The notes under the pieces are model-generated. The model did no database searches and was not told the DNA's origin. It saw nothing but the letters and a program-made list of their open reading frames with translations. Below, piece by piece: positions 17,247-24,640 of a stretch of 64,000 bases of DNA. Location of the stretch: NCBI GenBank assembly GCA_965249205.1, contig CBDFLL010000005.1, forward strand, positions 558,001-622,000. Direction: 5' to 3'. This stretch comes from JAQBVV01 sp965249205 (GTDB taxonomy: Bacteria; Acidobacteriota; Vicinamibacteria; Vicinamibacterales; UBA2999). The position numbers were made by a program, and so were the translations under genes. Every line of letters starts with the position of its first letter. Position 1 is the stretch's first letter.

Positions 17247-17581
17247 GCCGGTTCTCTCAACTCGAGCATCTCGCGCGGGCAGTCAACCCTCGAAAGCGCC
17301 ACGGACGGAAAACGTGAAACGCTGCAACGCACGACAGCAGTCCACTTCAAAACGAACGTCTCTAAACGTGATGACGGAAAGTCGTCTGGTCAGCCGATCG
17401 ACGGGCGGGAAAGGAGGGACCTGAGACCGCTCTTACCTCACCATCGTCGGCCCGATACACGTGCACCGGCACGGCGCGGACAGGAAAAGACGACAACAGA
17501 TGAGGCAACGTGCGCGCATGGCGTATTCATTCCTTCTACCGGTCCGAGACCCGGCCTGTCAAGTTCAGCCGTGCGACGGTT
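17247..17581. other. 335-bp divergent intergenic region
   Basis: Lies between the TauE-like gene (minus) and the cys leader promoter. Open frames exist on both strands, but none has a family resemblance or a ribosome binding site. It presumably holds the promoter of the TauE-like gene. Confidence 0.5.
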
Positions 17582-17609
17582 TTGACTTCGACGTGTGAAC
17601 AGGTACAAT
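17582..17609 (+). promoter_or_regulatory. Sigma-70-type promoter of the cysDNH operon
   Basis: TTGACT (17582-17587), 16-base spacer, TACAAT (17604-17609). A start of transcription near 17616 would leave only a few bases before the GTG of the leader peptide, making that message nearly leaderless. Confidence 0.7.
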
Positions 17610-17618
17610 TCACGCATC

Positions 17619-17702
17619 GTGTTCTTCACCTGCCGACGGCCGTGCGCGTGTTGTTGTTGGACCTGTCCGGTCCCGGCGCTTTCGGTCCGTCTCCGCGGGT
17701 AG
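17619..17702 (+). CDS. Poly-cysteine leader peptide of the cys operon
   Basis: A 27-residue frame GTG 17619 to TAG 17702. It reads MFFTCRRPCACCCWTCP, then PVPALSVRLRG: six cysteine codons within codons 5-16, including three in a row (17649-17657). It lies directly behind a strong promoter and 34 bases before an intrinsic terminator upstream of cysD. Cysteine-rich leader peptides acting as attenuators are known from mycobacteria. In classical attenuation logic, ribosomes stalling at Cys codons when Cys-tRNA is scarce would keep 17669-17683 free. No ATG or Shine-Dalgarno is present, consistent with a leaderless GTG. Existence of the peptide is inferred from codon content and architecture. Confidence 0.75.
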   Translation: MFFTCRRPCACCCWTCPVPALSVRLRG

Positions 17703-17749
17703 CACCACACAAACCCTACAACACGCGAAACGACTGAAAGCCTGGGACC
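17669..17749 (+). promoter_or_regulatory. Antiterminator pairing within the cys leader
   Basis: GGTCCC-GGC-GCTTTC (17669-17683, inside the last third of the leader peptide frame) is complementary to GAAAGC-CT-GGGACC (17736-17749), the left arm of the terminator: two 6-bp helices around a small internal loop. This pairing excludes the terminator. A ribosome held at the Cys codons leaves the first segment free; a ribosome reaching the TAG at 17700 covers it. Visible by complementarity only. Confidence 0.72.
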
Positions 17750-17770
17750 ACCTCCCGGGCTTTTGTATTT
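17737..17770 (+). terminator. Intrinsic terminator (attenuator) upstream of cysD
   Basis: 11-bp stem AAAGCCTGGGA / TCCCGGGCTTT with one T-G wobble (17737-17747 and 17753-17763), five-base loop CCACC, followed by TGTATTTGT. It sits 5 bases before the cysD ATG region, so read-through is required to express the operon. Confidence 0.8.
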
Positions 17771-17774
17771 GTAT

Positions 17775-18716
17775 ATGTCCACTACCGCAGTACCGGAACC
17801 AGATGTGACCGTGACGCCACGCCTCGATCACCTCCACGCGCTGGAGGCTGAGAGCATCCACATCCTGCGCGAGGTCGTCGCCGAGTTCGAGCGCCCAGTC
17901 ATGCTGTACTCGATTGGGAAGGATTCGTCCGTCATGCTGCGTCTGGCGCAGAAGGCGTTCCATCCGGGCCCGATCCCGTTCCCGCTACTCCATGTCGATA
18001 CCACCTACAAGTTTCACGAGATGATTCGCTTCCGAGACGACATGGCCGCGTCGGTGGGCGCCAGACTGATCGTGCATACCAACGAGGAGGCGATCAGCGA
18101 CGGCACGCAGCCGTTCAAGGTCGGCACCCAACGCTGCTGCGGCCTGCTCAAGACCAAGTCCCTGCTGGACGGGCTGCAGGCCGGAAACTTTGACGCGGCG
18201 CTCGGCGGTGCCAGACGTGACGAGGAACGCTCGCGCGCGAAGGAGCGTGTCTTCTCGCTACGTGACGCGAACGGCCAGTGGGATCCCAAACGTCAGCGGC
18301 CGGAGCTGTGGAACCTCCTCAACGGCCGACTGGGGCCTGGCGAGAGCATCCGCATTTTCCCGCTGTCGAACTGGACCGAAATCGACGTCTGGCAGTACAT
18401 CCACGTCGAAGAGATTCCGATCGTGCCGCTGTATTACGCCAAAGAGCGCGAGGTCATCGTCCGAGGCAATTCCCTCATCGTCCAGGAACAGCCGTTCGTC
18501 GTGACCATGCCAGGCGAGAAGCCGCAGATGGTGAAATGCCGGATGCGCTCGCTCGGCTGCTCACCCTGCACAGGCGCCATCCGGTCCGATGCCGACACAG
18601 TGCCGAAGATTATCGAGGAGCTGATTTCCACGCGACAGTCAGAACGTCAGCTTCGGATCATCGATCACGACCAGGACGGGTCGATGGAACTGAAAAAGCG
18701 CGAGGGGTATTTCTAG
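17775..18716 (+). CDS. cysD: Sulfate adenylyltransferase subunit 2 (CysD)
   Basis: 313 residues; with CysN makes APS from sulfate and ATP, the first step of sulfate assimilation in the cytoplasm. The PP-loop ATP site SIGKDSSVMLRLAQKAF, FPLLHVDTTYKFHEMIRFRD, the GGARRDEERSRAKER loop, FPLSNWTEIDVWQYI and MRSLGCSPCTGAI are all present, and it ends in the typical KKREGYF. ATG 17775 is used (in-frame TTG codons lie just upstream); no Shine-Dalgarno is visible. Expression is probably gated by the attenuator ahead of it. Confidence 0.96.
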   Translation: MSTTAVPEPDVTVTPRLDHLHALEAESIHILREVVAEFERPVMLYSIGKDSSVMLRLAQKAFHPGPIPFPLLHVDTTYKFHEMIRFRDDMAASVGARLIVHTNEEAISDGTQPFKVGTQRCCGLLKTKSLLDGLQAGNFDAALGGARRDEERSRAKERVFSLRDANGQWDPKRQRPELWNLLNGRLGPGESIRIFPLSNWTEIDVWQYIHVEEIPIVPLYYAKEREVIVRGNSLIVQEQPFVVTMPGEKPQMVKCRMRSLGCSPCTGAIRSDADTVPKIIEELISTRQSERQLRIIDHDQDGSMELKKREGYF

Positions 18717-18884
18717 TGGCCGATCCTCGTTATGAGTAAGGCGGATTTCGGAGCGCGGCGCCCGGCTGACCAGGCGCGACGACTGAGCATATTGTCCATA
18801 TTCGAGGGAGGAGCAACGCCGACAGCCGGGATGCCCCGCCCGAAAGGCGCCTTGGACATGACAAGGGCAGGTCACTAGTGGCCG
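18713..18884 (+). repeat. 162-bp insertion between cysD and cysN flanked by a 10-bp direct repeat, with a small ORF
   Basis: CTAGTGGCCG occurs at the cysD stop (18713-18722) and again at the cysN start (18875-18884). Removing one repeat plus the intervening bases would restore a TAGTG overlap between the cysD stop and a cysN GTG start. The insert carries a 48-residue frame (18732-18878, opening MSKADFGARRPADQ) whose TAG overlaps the cysN GTG; it has no Shine-Dalgarno and no known relatives that I recognise. Possible origins are a small mobile unit with target duplication or replication slippage. Confidence 0.55.
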
Positions 18885-20182
18885 GACTGCTGCGCATCTG
18901 CACCGCCGGCAGCGTAGACGACGGGAAGAGCACGCTCATCGGACGGATGCTCCACGACTCACAGTCGGTCTACGAGGACCAGATCCACTCCGTGCAGGCG
19001 GCGTCGAAGAATCTGGCAGCGGGCCCGATCGACTTCGCGCTGTTCACCGACGGGCTGAAAGCTGAGCGGGAGCAAGGCATCACCATCGATGTTGCCTACC
19101 GGTACTTCGCCACCGCCCGGCGGAAGATCATCCTCGCCGACACCCCCGGCCACGAGCAGTACACGCGCAACATGGCCACCGGCGCGTCGACGGCGGACCT
19201 GGCGATTCTCCTCGTTGACGCCCGGGAAGGCGTGAAGGTCCAGTCGCGCCGCCACGCGCGCATCGCCCGCCTGCTTGGCATCACCGACTTCGTCCTGGCC
19301 GTCAACAAGATGGACCTCGTTGATTTCGACCGCGAAGTGTTCGACAGCATTCGCGACGAGTTCGAAGAGATTCTGATCGGCGCGCGGTGCCATGCAATAC
19401 CACTCAGCGCACTGCATGGCGACAACGTGATCACGCTCAGCGAGCGCACACCGTGGTTCGAGGGGCCGAGCCTGCTTGAACATCTGGAGACGGTTGACGT
19501 CGCTCGGGATCTGACCGCGTTGCCTGTTAGATTTCCCGTGCAGCTCGTGCTTCGACCGCACGACACATTTCGCGGGTACTCAGGTCAACTGGCGTCCGGT
19601 ACGATCCGGGTAGGCGACCAGGTCACCGCCTGGCCGTCGGGGAGTACCGCACGCGTGCAGCGAATCGTGACCTACGAGGGTGACCTCGACATGGCGTTTG
19701 CGCCCATGTCCGTGACGCTGACGCTCGACGAGGAGATCGACATCAGCCGTGGCGACCTTCTCGCCACCGACCCTCCCGACGTCGGTCAGCACTTCGAGGC
19801 GGACGTGGTCTGGATGGACGAGCGCGCGCTTGATCCCGCGCGCGTCTATCTCCTAAAACACACGACGCGCACGGTCACCGCGGAAGTCGGCCACGCGTTG
19901 TTGCTGAATCAGATCGGGACGGTCTCCGTCTCGACGTCGCAGCCGCTCGTGTTCGACCCGTACGCCAACAACCGCATCACCGGCGGGTTCATCCTGATCG
20001 ACCCGTCGACGCATTTCACGGCCGGCGCCGGCATGATCACGCACGCGGTGCGCGACGGCGTGGCACCAGGCAAGGCGCCCGTCACCGCAGCCGAGCGACT
20101 GGCGCTGCTCGCTCGCCACGCGGGGTCCGATGCGGACGCGATCAAGGCTATCGAGAAGGCGCTGGAGGAGATGCTGCTATGA
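18878..20182 (+). CDS. cysN: Sulfate adenylyltransferase subunit 1 GTPase (CysN, without CysC domain)
   Basis: 434 residues. GTPase subunit that couples GTP hydrolysis to APS formation by CysD. Motifs: G1 AGSVDDGKSTLIGRML, switch region REQGITIDVAYRYF, G3 ADTPGHEQYTRNM, G4 NKMDLVDF, and the EF-Tu-like second and third domains from FPVQLVLRPHDTFRGYSGQL. Length matches the single-domain form; there is no APS-kinase (CysC) extension, consistent with the APS reductase downstream, which makes PAPS unnecessary. GTG start at 18878, overlapping a small upstream frame. It overlaps cysH by four bases (TATGA). Confidence 0.95.
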   Translation: MAGLLRICTAGSVDDGKSTLIGRMLHDSQSVYEDQIHSVQAASKNLAAGPIDFALFTDGLKAEREQGITIDVAYRYFATARRKIILADTPGHEQYTRNMATGASTADLAILLVDAREGVKVQSRRHARIARLLGITDFVLAVNKMDLVDFDREVFDSIRDEFEEILIGARCHAIPLSALHGDNVITLSERTPWFEGPSLLEHLETVDVARDLTALPVRFPVQLVLRPHDTFRGYSGQLASGTIRVGDQVTAWPSGSTARVQRIVTYEGDLDMAFAPMSVTLTLDEEIDISRGDLLATDPPDVGQHFEADVVWMDERALDPARVYLLKHTTRTVTAEVGHALLLNQIGTVSVSTSQPLVFDPYANNRITGGFILIDPSTHFTAGAGMITHAVRDGVAPGKAPVTAAERLALLARHAGSDADAIKAIEKALEEMLL

Positions 20183-20832
20183 ACGACGTACACGGTGTGA
20201 GCGCTGACGTCATTGCCAAAGCCCTGACCAGCGCGCAGACTCCGTGCATCACGTCGAGCTTTCAGGCGGAGTGCGTCGTGCTCACGCACATGCTGCGCGC
20301 CGAGCGGCCGGATATCCCGGTGCTGTTTCTCGATACCTTTCACCATTTTTCCGAGACGCTGACATACCGGGACGAGATCACGCAGTCGTGGGGGTTGAAC
20401 CTGTTCAACCTGCACGCCGAAGCGCCGAAGGTCGGCCTCTGGCAGGCTGAGAGCACCGATGCGTGCTGCGCACGCCACAAGGTCGGGCCGCTCTTTGCGG
20501 CGCTCGAGACCTACGACGTCTGGTTCACGGCCCTCCGCCGGGACCAGTCGCCGTCCCGGGCTGGAGTTCGGGAGGTCGAGCCGTTTCGTCTGCCGAGCGG
20601 CAAGACGATCCGACGTGTGAGTCCGTTGGCGGCGTGGACGGCAAAGGACGTCTGGGCGTACGCCAAGCAGCACGGCATCCCGCTGCTCCCCCTCTACGAC
20701 CTCGGCTACACGAGCATCGGCTGCGAACCGTGCACGTCGCTCCCGCTCGACCCGTCCAACCCCCGCTCGGGCCGCTGGCAGGGCGAAAAGCTGGAGTGCG
20801 GGATTCACATCGAAGTCGCGAAACCCGGTTGA
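20179..20832 (+). CDS. cysH: Assimilatory APS reductase, Fe-S type (CysH)
   Basis: 217 residues; reduces APS to sulfite and AMP with electrons from thioredoxin. PP-loop-like nucleotide site CITSSFQAECVVLTHML, LFLDTFHHFSET, and ALRRDQSPSRAGV. The [4Fe-4S] cysteines of the APS-reductase type are present: Cys96-Cys97 (DACCARHK) and Cys182/Cys185 (GCEPC), and the catalytic Cys207 in ECGIH. The pure PAPS reductases lack the first four. Translationally coupled to cysN. The operon therefore covers sulfate to sulfite; sulfite reductase is not in the window. Confidence 0.93.
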   Translation: MNDVHGVSADVIAKALTSAQTPCITSSFQAECVVLTHMLRAERPDIPVLFLDTFHHFSETLTYRDEITQSWGLNLFNLHAEAPKVGLWQAESTDACCARHKVGPLFAALETYDVWFTALRRDQSPSRAGVREVEPFRLPSGKTIRRVSPLAAWTAKDVWAYAKQHGIPLLPLYDLGYTSIGCEPCTSLPLDPSNPRSGRWQGEKLECGIHIEVAKPG

Positions 20833-20873
20833 TCTGACGGAGGGTCCGGTCGCCCAGCGCCACCTTCCGGTCT

Positions 20874-21608
20874 CTACGGATACCCCTGTGCAGAACTAGG
20901 CGCACCCTCCCGTACCCGAAACGGCTGGCCCGAGCCGTCAACGCCCCAGGTCTCCCCCGCAAACGGACCCTCGGTGAAGGTCCGCCTCGCCCCCATCGCC
21001 ACACCTGACAGATCCGGCACGCCGGTCGTCCCCTGGCCGTATTGAACGCGGCGAGGGGGCGGAAGCATGTTGTCGTAGATCGTCTCGTAGCGAACCCTGA
21101 ACCCCTCCTCGTCAACGAATCCAACCGATTGCTGGAACAGCCCCGGCGGTGCTGCGCCGGGAGCTACGGTCCCCTCAAAAACATACAGGCGATTCTCGTG
21201 CAGGTGGATCGCGGCAAAGGTACGCGATCGATCGGCGTTGGTGAGTTGGACCCGACGTCCCTGAACGCGTTCGGCGTAGTAGTACGCGTAATGCGTCACC
21301 TTGGTGTCCCTTTGCAGGAGCGTCCACACCGCATAGTCGAGTGCTCCTCGCACTTCGTTGTCTCCGACGTCCGCGTAATCGACGACCGTGACGGAATAGT
21401 GGTTGGGACCATTTTCGATACTGTGGATACGACCCGGCAACGTGCCACCAGACTCCCTCGCCCACGTCACGTCCCGCACCACGGGCTCACCCGGGAAATT
21501 GACCGTGAAGAAATCTGCTCGGCTGGTGTACTCGATCCACTCCTGGGCGAATGTGGGCTCAGACACCAACAAGACGAAGGCAACCGCAACGAGTGGAATC
21601 AGGCGCAT
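20874..21608 (-). CDS. Secreted protein of unknown function
   Basis: 244 residues with a signal peptide (PLVAVAFVLLVSEPTFAQE). The mature part opens WIEYTSRADFFTVNFPGEPVVRDVTW, a pattern seen in small secreted bacterial proteins where a compact domain of strands precedes a variable tail; RIHSIENGPNHYSVTVVDYADV and FAAIHLHENRLYVFEGTVAPG follow. The C-terminal third is Gly/Pro-rich and probably disordered. No enzyme motif is visible. ATG 21608 is followed by a normal signal sequence. It points away from cysH, with 41 bases between the stops. Confidence 0.75.
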   Translation of the reverse strand: MRLIPLVAVAFVLLVSEPTFAQEWIEYTSRADFFTVNFPGEPVVRDVTWARESGGTLPGRIHSIENGPNHYSVTVVDYADVGDNEVRGALDYAVWTLLQRDTKVTHYAYYYAERVQGRRVQLTNADRSRTFAAIHLHENRLYVFEGTVAPGAAPPGLFQQSVGFVDEEGFRVRYETIYDNMLPPPRRVQYGQGTTGVPDLSGVAMGARRTFTEGPFAGETWGVDGSGQPFRVREGAPSSAQGYP

Positions 21609-21717
21609 GATCTAACCTCCCATCCTTTCGGGCCCCGTCTTTACCCCGTCCACGGGCCGCCGCCCATCCGCTGATGGCGAACCACGCGATGCCTGAAGCT
21701 AATCGACCGGCAATGTC

Positions 21718-22881
21718 TCAGCGGGCGTTGCGGGTAACCGACATCGGTGCACTCACCATCGGCGCCATGACGAGACGCTCGAGAATATCGAAGAGCAACC
21801 GCCGGTGGCCGCGGCGCTCGTCGCTCACATCGGCTGACGAAGTGGCCACGAGCACAAGCTCCAGTTCCGGCAGGACGAAGATGTATTGCCCCCCGTAGCC
21901 CCAGGCGAAGCAGGTGTCGTAGTCGCCGATCTGATGCACCCACCAGCCGTATCCGTAACGCCGATCGCGCAGCGGATCGACGTTGCCGTTGGGGTTGAAC
22001 CCGGGATTGCCCGGTCGGCGGTTCCGCGGCCGTCCCTCGCACGACCGCTCCACCCATCGCCTGGACACGATCTGCTCGTCGGCGGCGCGGCCCTCGTTCA
22101 GATACAACTCGCCGAAGGCCAGCATCTGCCGCGGCGTCACCAACATGTCGTTGCCGCCAAAGTAGACACCCTGCGGATCACGTGGCCACGGCGGCAACGA
22201 AAACCCGAGCGGTTGCGCCAGGACCTCGTTGGCAAACTCTCGCGTCGTCGAGCCAGCGGCTTTGGTCAGAATCGCAGAGAGGAGATGCGTGTTGCCGGTG
22301 CTGTACTCCATCTCTTCGCCCGGCGCGGCGAACATCGGTCGGGCCAGCGCGTGGCGCACCCAGTTGCGGCTCGTCACCCAGGCGCCATAGTTGCGGTTAC
22401 TGGTTCCCTCGAGCCCGGGCCTCATCGTCAGCAAATGCTCGACGGTAATCTCCCTCTTGCGCGTGTCCGGGTCGCTGGACAGCTCCGGGAAATAGGTCAC
22501 GATCGGCGTGCTGGCGTCAGCAATCAGACCACGATCGATGGCGATGCCCACCAGGGCCGCAATGATGCTCTTGGAGGCCGACTTGATGTTCGCGTGCCGA
22601 TCACGATCGACACCGTTGTAGTACCGCTCGAACAGCAGCTCACCCTGCAGGCTGACCAGGAGGCTGTGGAGGCGCGGCAGGGTGTTGGCTGCGCGATCGA
22701 CCGCGTCGACCTCGTCAGCGCTCAGGGCTCGGACCGTGGGCGCCTCCACAGCGGGAGCGACGGCCTCATTCGAGACGCCGCCCTCGGCACCGGACGCCGG
22801 ATCCGCTCCGCTGCTACGGACCGCCGCACCAATCGCCCAGAGGGTTGCAATGAGCGCCACCGACAAGCCAATACGCTTCAC
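21718..22881 (-). CDS. Serine hydrolase, class C beta-lactamase/penicillin-binding family
   Basis: 387 residues with an N-terminal signal or membrane anchor. The family's catalytic motifs are visible: SxxK as SASKS (NIKSASKSIIAALVGIAIDRG), YxN-like YSTGN (GEEMEYSTGNTHLLSAIL), and a late WGYGGQYIFVLPELELVLVATS corresponding to the HxG/third-motif strand, where the usual His is replaced (WGYGG). Such proteins include esterases, D-aminopeptidases and 6-aminohexanoate hydrolases; the phrases WVHQIGDYDTCFAWGYGGQ and PELELVLV resemble the latter group. Exact substrate unknown. Confidence 0.88.
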   Translation of the reverse strand: MKRIGLSVALIATLWAIGAAVRSSGADPASGAEGGVSNEAVAPAVEAPTVRALSADEVDAVDRAANTLPRLHSLLVSLQGELLFERYYNGVDRDRHANIKSASKSIIAALVGIAIDRGLIADASTPIVTYFPELSSDPDTRKREITVEHLLTMRPGLEGTSNRNYGAWVTSRNWVRHALARPMFAAPGEEMEYSTGNTHLLSAILTKAAGSTTREFANEVLAQPLGFSLPPWPRDPQGVYFGGNDMLVTPRQMLAFGELYLNEGRAADEQIVSRRWVERSCEGRPRNRRPGNPGFNPNGNVDPLRDRRYGYGWWVHQIGDYDTCFAWGYGGQYIFVLPELELVLVATSSADVSDERRGHRRLLFDILERLVMAPMVSAPMSVTRNAR

Positions 22882-22923
22882 GAGGCCGATTATACGCGGG
22901 CTGAGGTGTGTTGCGGAGCCCGG

Positions 22924-23367
22924 CTACGATGTCGCCGGTTCGATCTGGAATCGGAAGATATACGGCGAGCTCCGGGTGCCGACGATGATCTCATCCCCGT
23001 CCCGTAACTCGGTCCGACCGCCTTGTCGACGGCCACCCAGGCGCTGGCCGCCTACGATCGTGCCGCACGAACTGCCACGGTCGGTGAGAAAGAACTGGCC
23101 GCCGACGTCCTCGATCGTGAAGTGTGCCCCTGCGATCTGCAGAGCCGCGGCAGGATCCTCCGGCAGATAGACGTCGTTCAGCTCAGGGGCTGCGCCCCTG
23201 CGCTGTTCGGTCAGCGCGCTGGGCAGTTTCAGCTCGCGGGGCGCCGAGCGGCGTTCGCGCCCGAACTTAAAAGAGCCAGTCACGACCCGTACTTCGTCAG
23301 CACCAAGCGCGCGTCGCGCTTCGTCAGTTACCGCCACCAGTGTCGCCTTCTGTCGAGAATCGGTCAT
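22924..23367 (-). CDS. FHA-domain protein
   Basis: 147 residues. A single forkhead-associated domain binding phosphothreonine. The signature is FKFGRERRSAP (GR), then the His of AGAHFTIEDVGGQFFLTDRGSSCGTIVGGQRL (SxxH and the SSxGT loop), and TELRDGDEIIVGTRSSPYIFRFQIE. It has no kinase or transporter partner nearby. ATG 23367. Probably cytoplasmic; it may be fused function-wise to a Ser/Thr kinase encoded elsewhere. Confidence 0.85.
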   Translation of the reverse strand: MTDSRQKATLVAVTDEARRALGADEVRVVTGSFKFGRERRSAPRELKLPSALTEQRRGAAPELNDVYLPEDPAAALQIAGAHFTIEDVGGQFFLTDRGSSCGTIVGGQRLGGRRQGGRTELRDGDEIIVGTRSSPYIFRFQIEPATS

Positions 23368-23535
23368 TGCGTCAGGTCCAGCACAATTGTATGACTCACA
23401 TGCGCGCGCCGCCAGCCTTCCTGTTGATCTCCCGCTATCACGGGTCTTTCTTGTCGGCTTTTGTCGCTTGCCTGACTCTAGTAACCATCTGCTACGCTAC
23501 ATTCTTGCATCGCACCCCCCAGGAGATATCCGTCG

Positions 23536-24294
23536 ATGATACGTTCGCCCTTGATCCTACCGGCGCTGATCTGCGCTGCGCTCGCGTGCTCGGCTCCAGT
23601 CATGGCGCAAGTGCCTCCCCCTGCGACAAATCAGGAGTCACCAGCATGGACGGTCACCGCCGGAGCCGGCCTGGCACTCACCAGCGGCAATACCGACACG
23701 TCAACGGTAAACGCCTCCTACGAGGTTGTCTACGATCCGCAGGCACGATACCTCGTCAGGTCCGACGGGCTCATGATTCGAGGGAAGAACGAAGGCGACC
23801 TGTCCGCCGACCGGCTCGGTCTCAACGTGCGCTCAGAATTCAAGCTGAACGGACGAGTATATGTGTTTGGCCAGAACCAGTTCCTGCGTGATCGCTTCAA
23901 GAGCATCGACTATCTCTTGGCGCCTGCGGGCGGGTTCGGCTACAGCGTCGTCGAAACACCCGAAACCACGATAGCTATCGATCTCGGTCTTGGTGGCGTG
24001 TGGGAAAAGAACGCGAGCATCGACGTCTCGGCATCTGGTTCGATGACGATCGGAGAGTCGCTGTCCCAGACACTGACAGCAACCACGTCGCTGACCCAAT
24101 CGTTCTCGGGGCTCTGGAAGACCACGGATTTCGAGGACTCGCTCCACGTCTTCAGTCTCGGCGTGTCGGCCACCATGTCCACGCGCACCCAGCTCAAGGT
24201 CGAACTGCTCGATACGTTCAAGAACAAGCCGCCGGTCGCCGCCGTGCAGAAGAACGACGTGGCGATTCTGATCGCGATCGTCTACAAGATGTGA
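23536..24294 (+). CDS. DUF481-family outer-membrane beta-barrel protein
   Basis: 252 residues with a signal peptide (PALICAALACSAPVMAQV). The mature chain shows alternating amphipathic strands from WTVTAGAGLALTSGNTDTSTVNASYEVVYD to YGFSVV and ends in a hydrophobic strand with an aromatic (AILIAIVYKM), the DUF481 (YdiY, salt-induced outer-membrane protein) pattern. Likely a small barrel in the outer membrane; role unknown. ATG 23536, after CAGGAGATATCCGTCG. Confidence 0.85.
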   Translation: MIRSPLILPALICAALACSAPVMAQVPPPATNQESPAWTVTAGAGLALTSGNTDTSTVNASYEVVYDPQARYLVRSDGLMIRGKNEGDLSADRLGLNVRSEFKLNGRVYVFGQNQFLRDRFKSIDYLLAPAGGFGYSVVETPETTIAIDLGLGGVWEKNASIDVSASGSMTIGESLSQTLTATTSLTQSFSGLWKTTDFEDSLHVFSLGVSATMSTRTQLKVELLDTFKNKPPVAAVQKNDVAILIAIVYKM

Positions 24295-24349
24295 GACGCG
24301 CCTCTCGCTGCGTGCAACAATGGCATTCAGAAAAAGGGGAGGGTCGATC

Positions 24350-24577
24350 ATGCGTCTGCTGGCCACGCTCGTTGATGTCTACTCGCTCGTTGTCCTGGCG
24401 GCCGTCGTCATGTCCTGGGCTCAGGTGGATGTCCGACATCCAGCGGCGCGGACCGTGTACAACCTTACCGAACCCGTGCTCGCACCGATCCGGCGACTCC
24501 TGCCGGCTGTAGGGGGCTTGGACTTCTCGCCGATGGTAGCGCTGCTGGCGCTGCGGATTCTACGAGGCCTCCTGTAG
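24350..24577 (+). CDS. YggT-family membrane protein
   Basis: 75 residues, two membrane segments (LVDVYSLVVLAAVVMSW and MVALLALRILRGLL). The family phrase HPAARTVYNLTEPVLAPIRRLLPAVGGLDFSPMVALL is present. YggT proteins have been linked to osmotic tolerance and cell division and are generally short. ATG 24350 is chosen because GGGGAGGG lies ahead of it; an upstream in-frame ATG at 24320 lacks one. Downstream on the opposite strand is the DUF5916 pair. Confidence 0.82.
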   Translation: MRLLATLVDVYSLVVLAAVVMSWAQVDVRHPAARTVYNLTEPVLAPIRRLLPAVGGLDFSPMVALLALRILRGLL

Positions 24578-24640
24578 CCAAGACGCCTTCAGTACACCGC
24601 CTCTAGCGCCACCTGCGGCGCTCCGTCTACGGTGCTGGGC

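Noticed and set aside
16221..17585. 454-residue plus-strand frame opposite the TauE-like gene
   Set aside because: Charged low-complexity shadow frame; the minus strand encodes a clear membrane protein.
17700..17716. T-box-like GGGTAGCACCAC in the cys leader
   Set aside because: Only loosely similar to the T-box sequence and no specifier stem; the Cys-rich leader peptide explains the region better.
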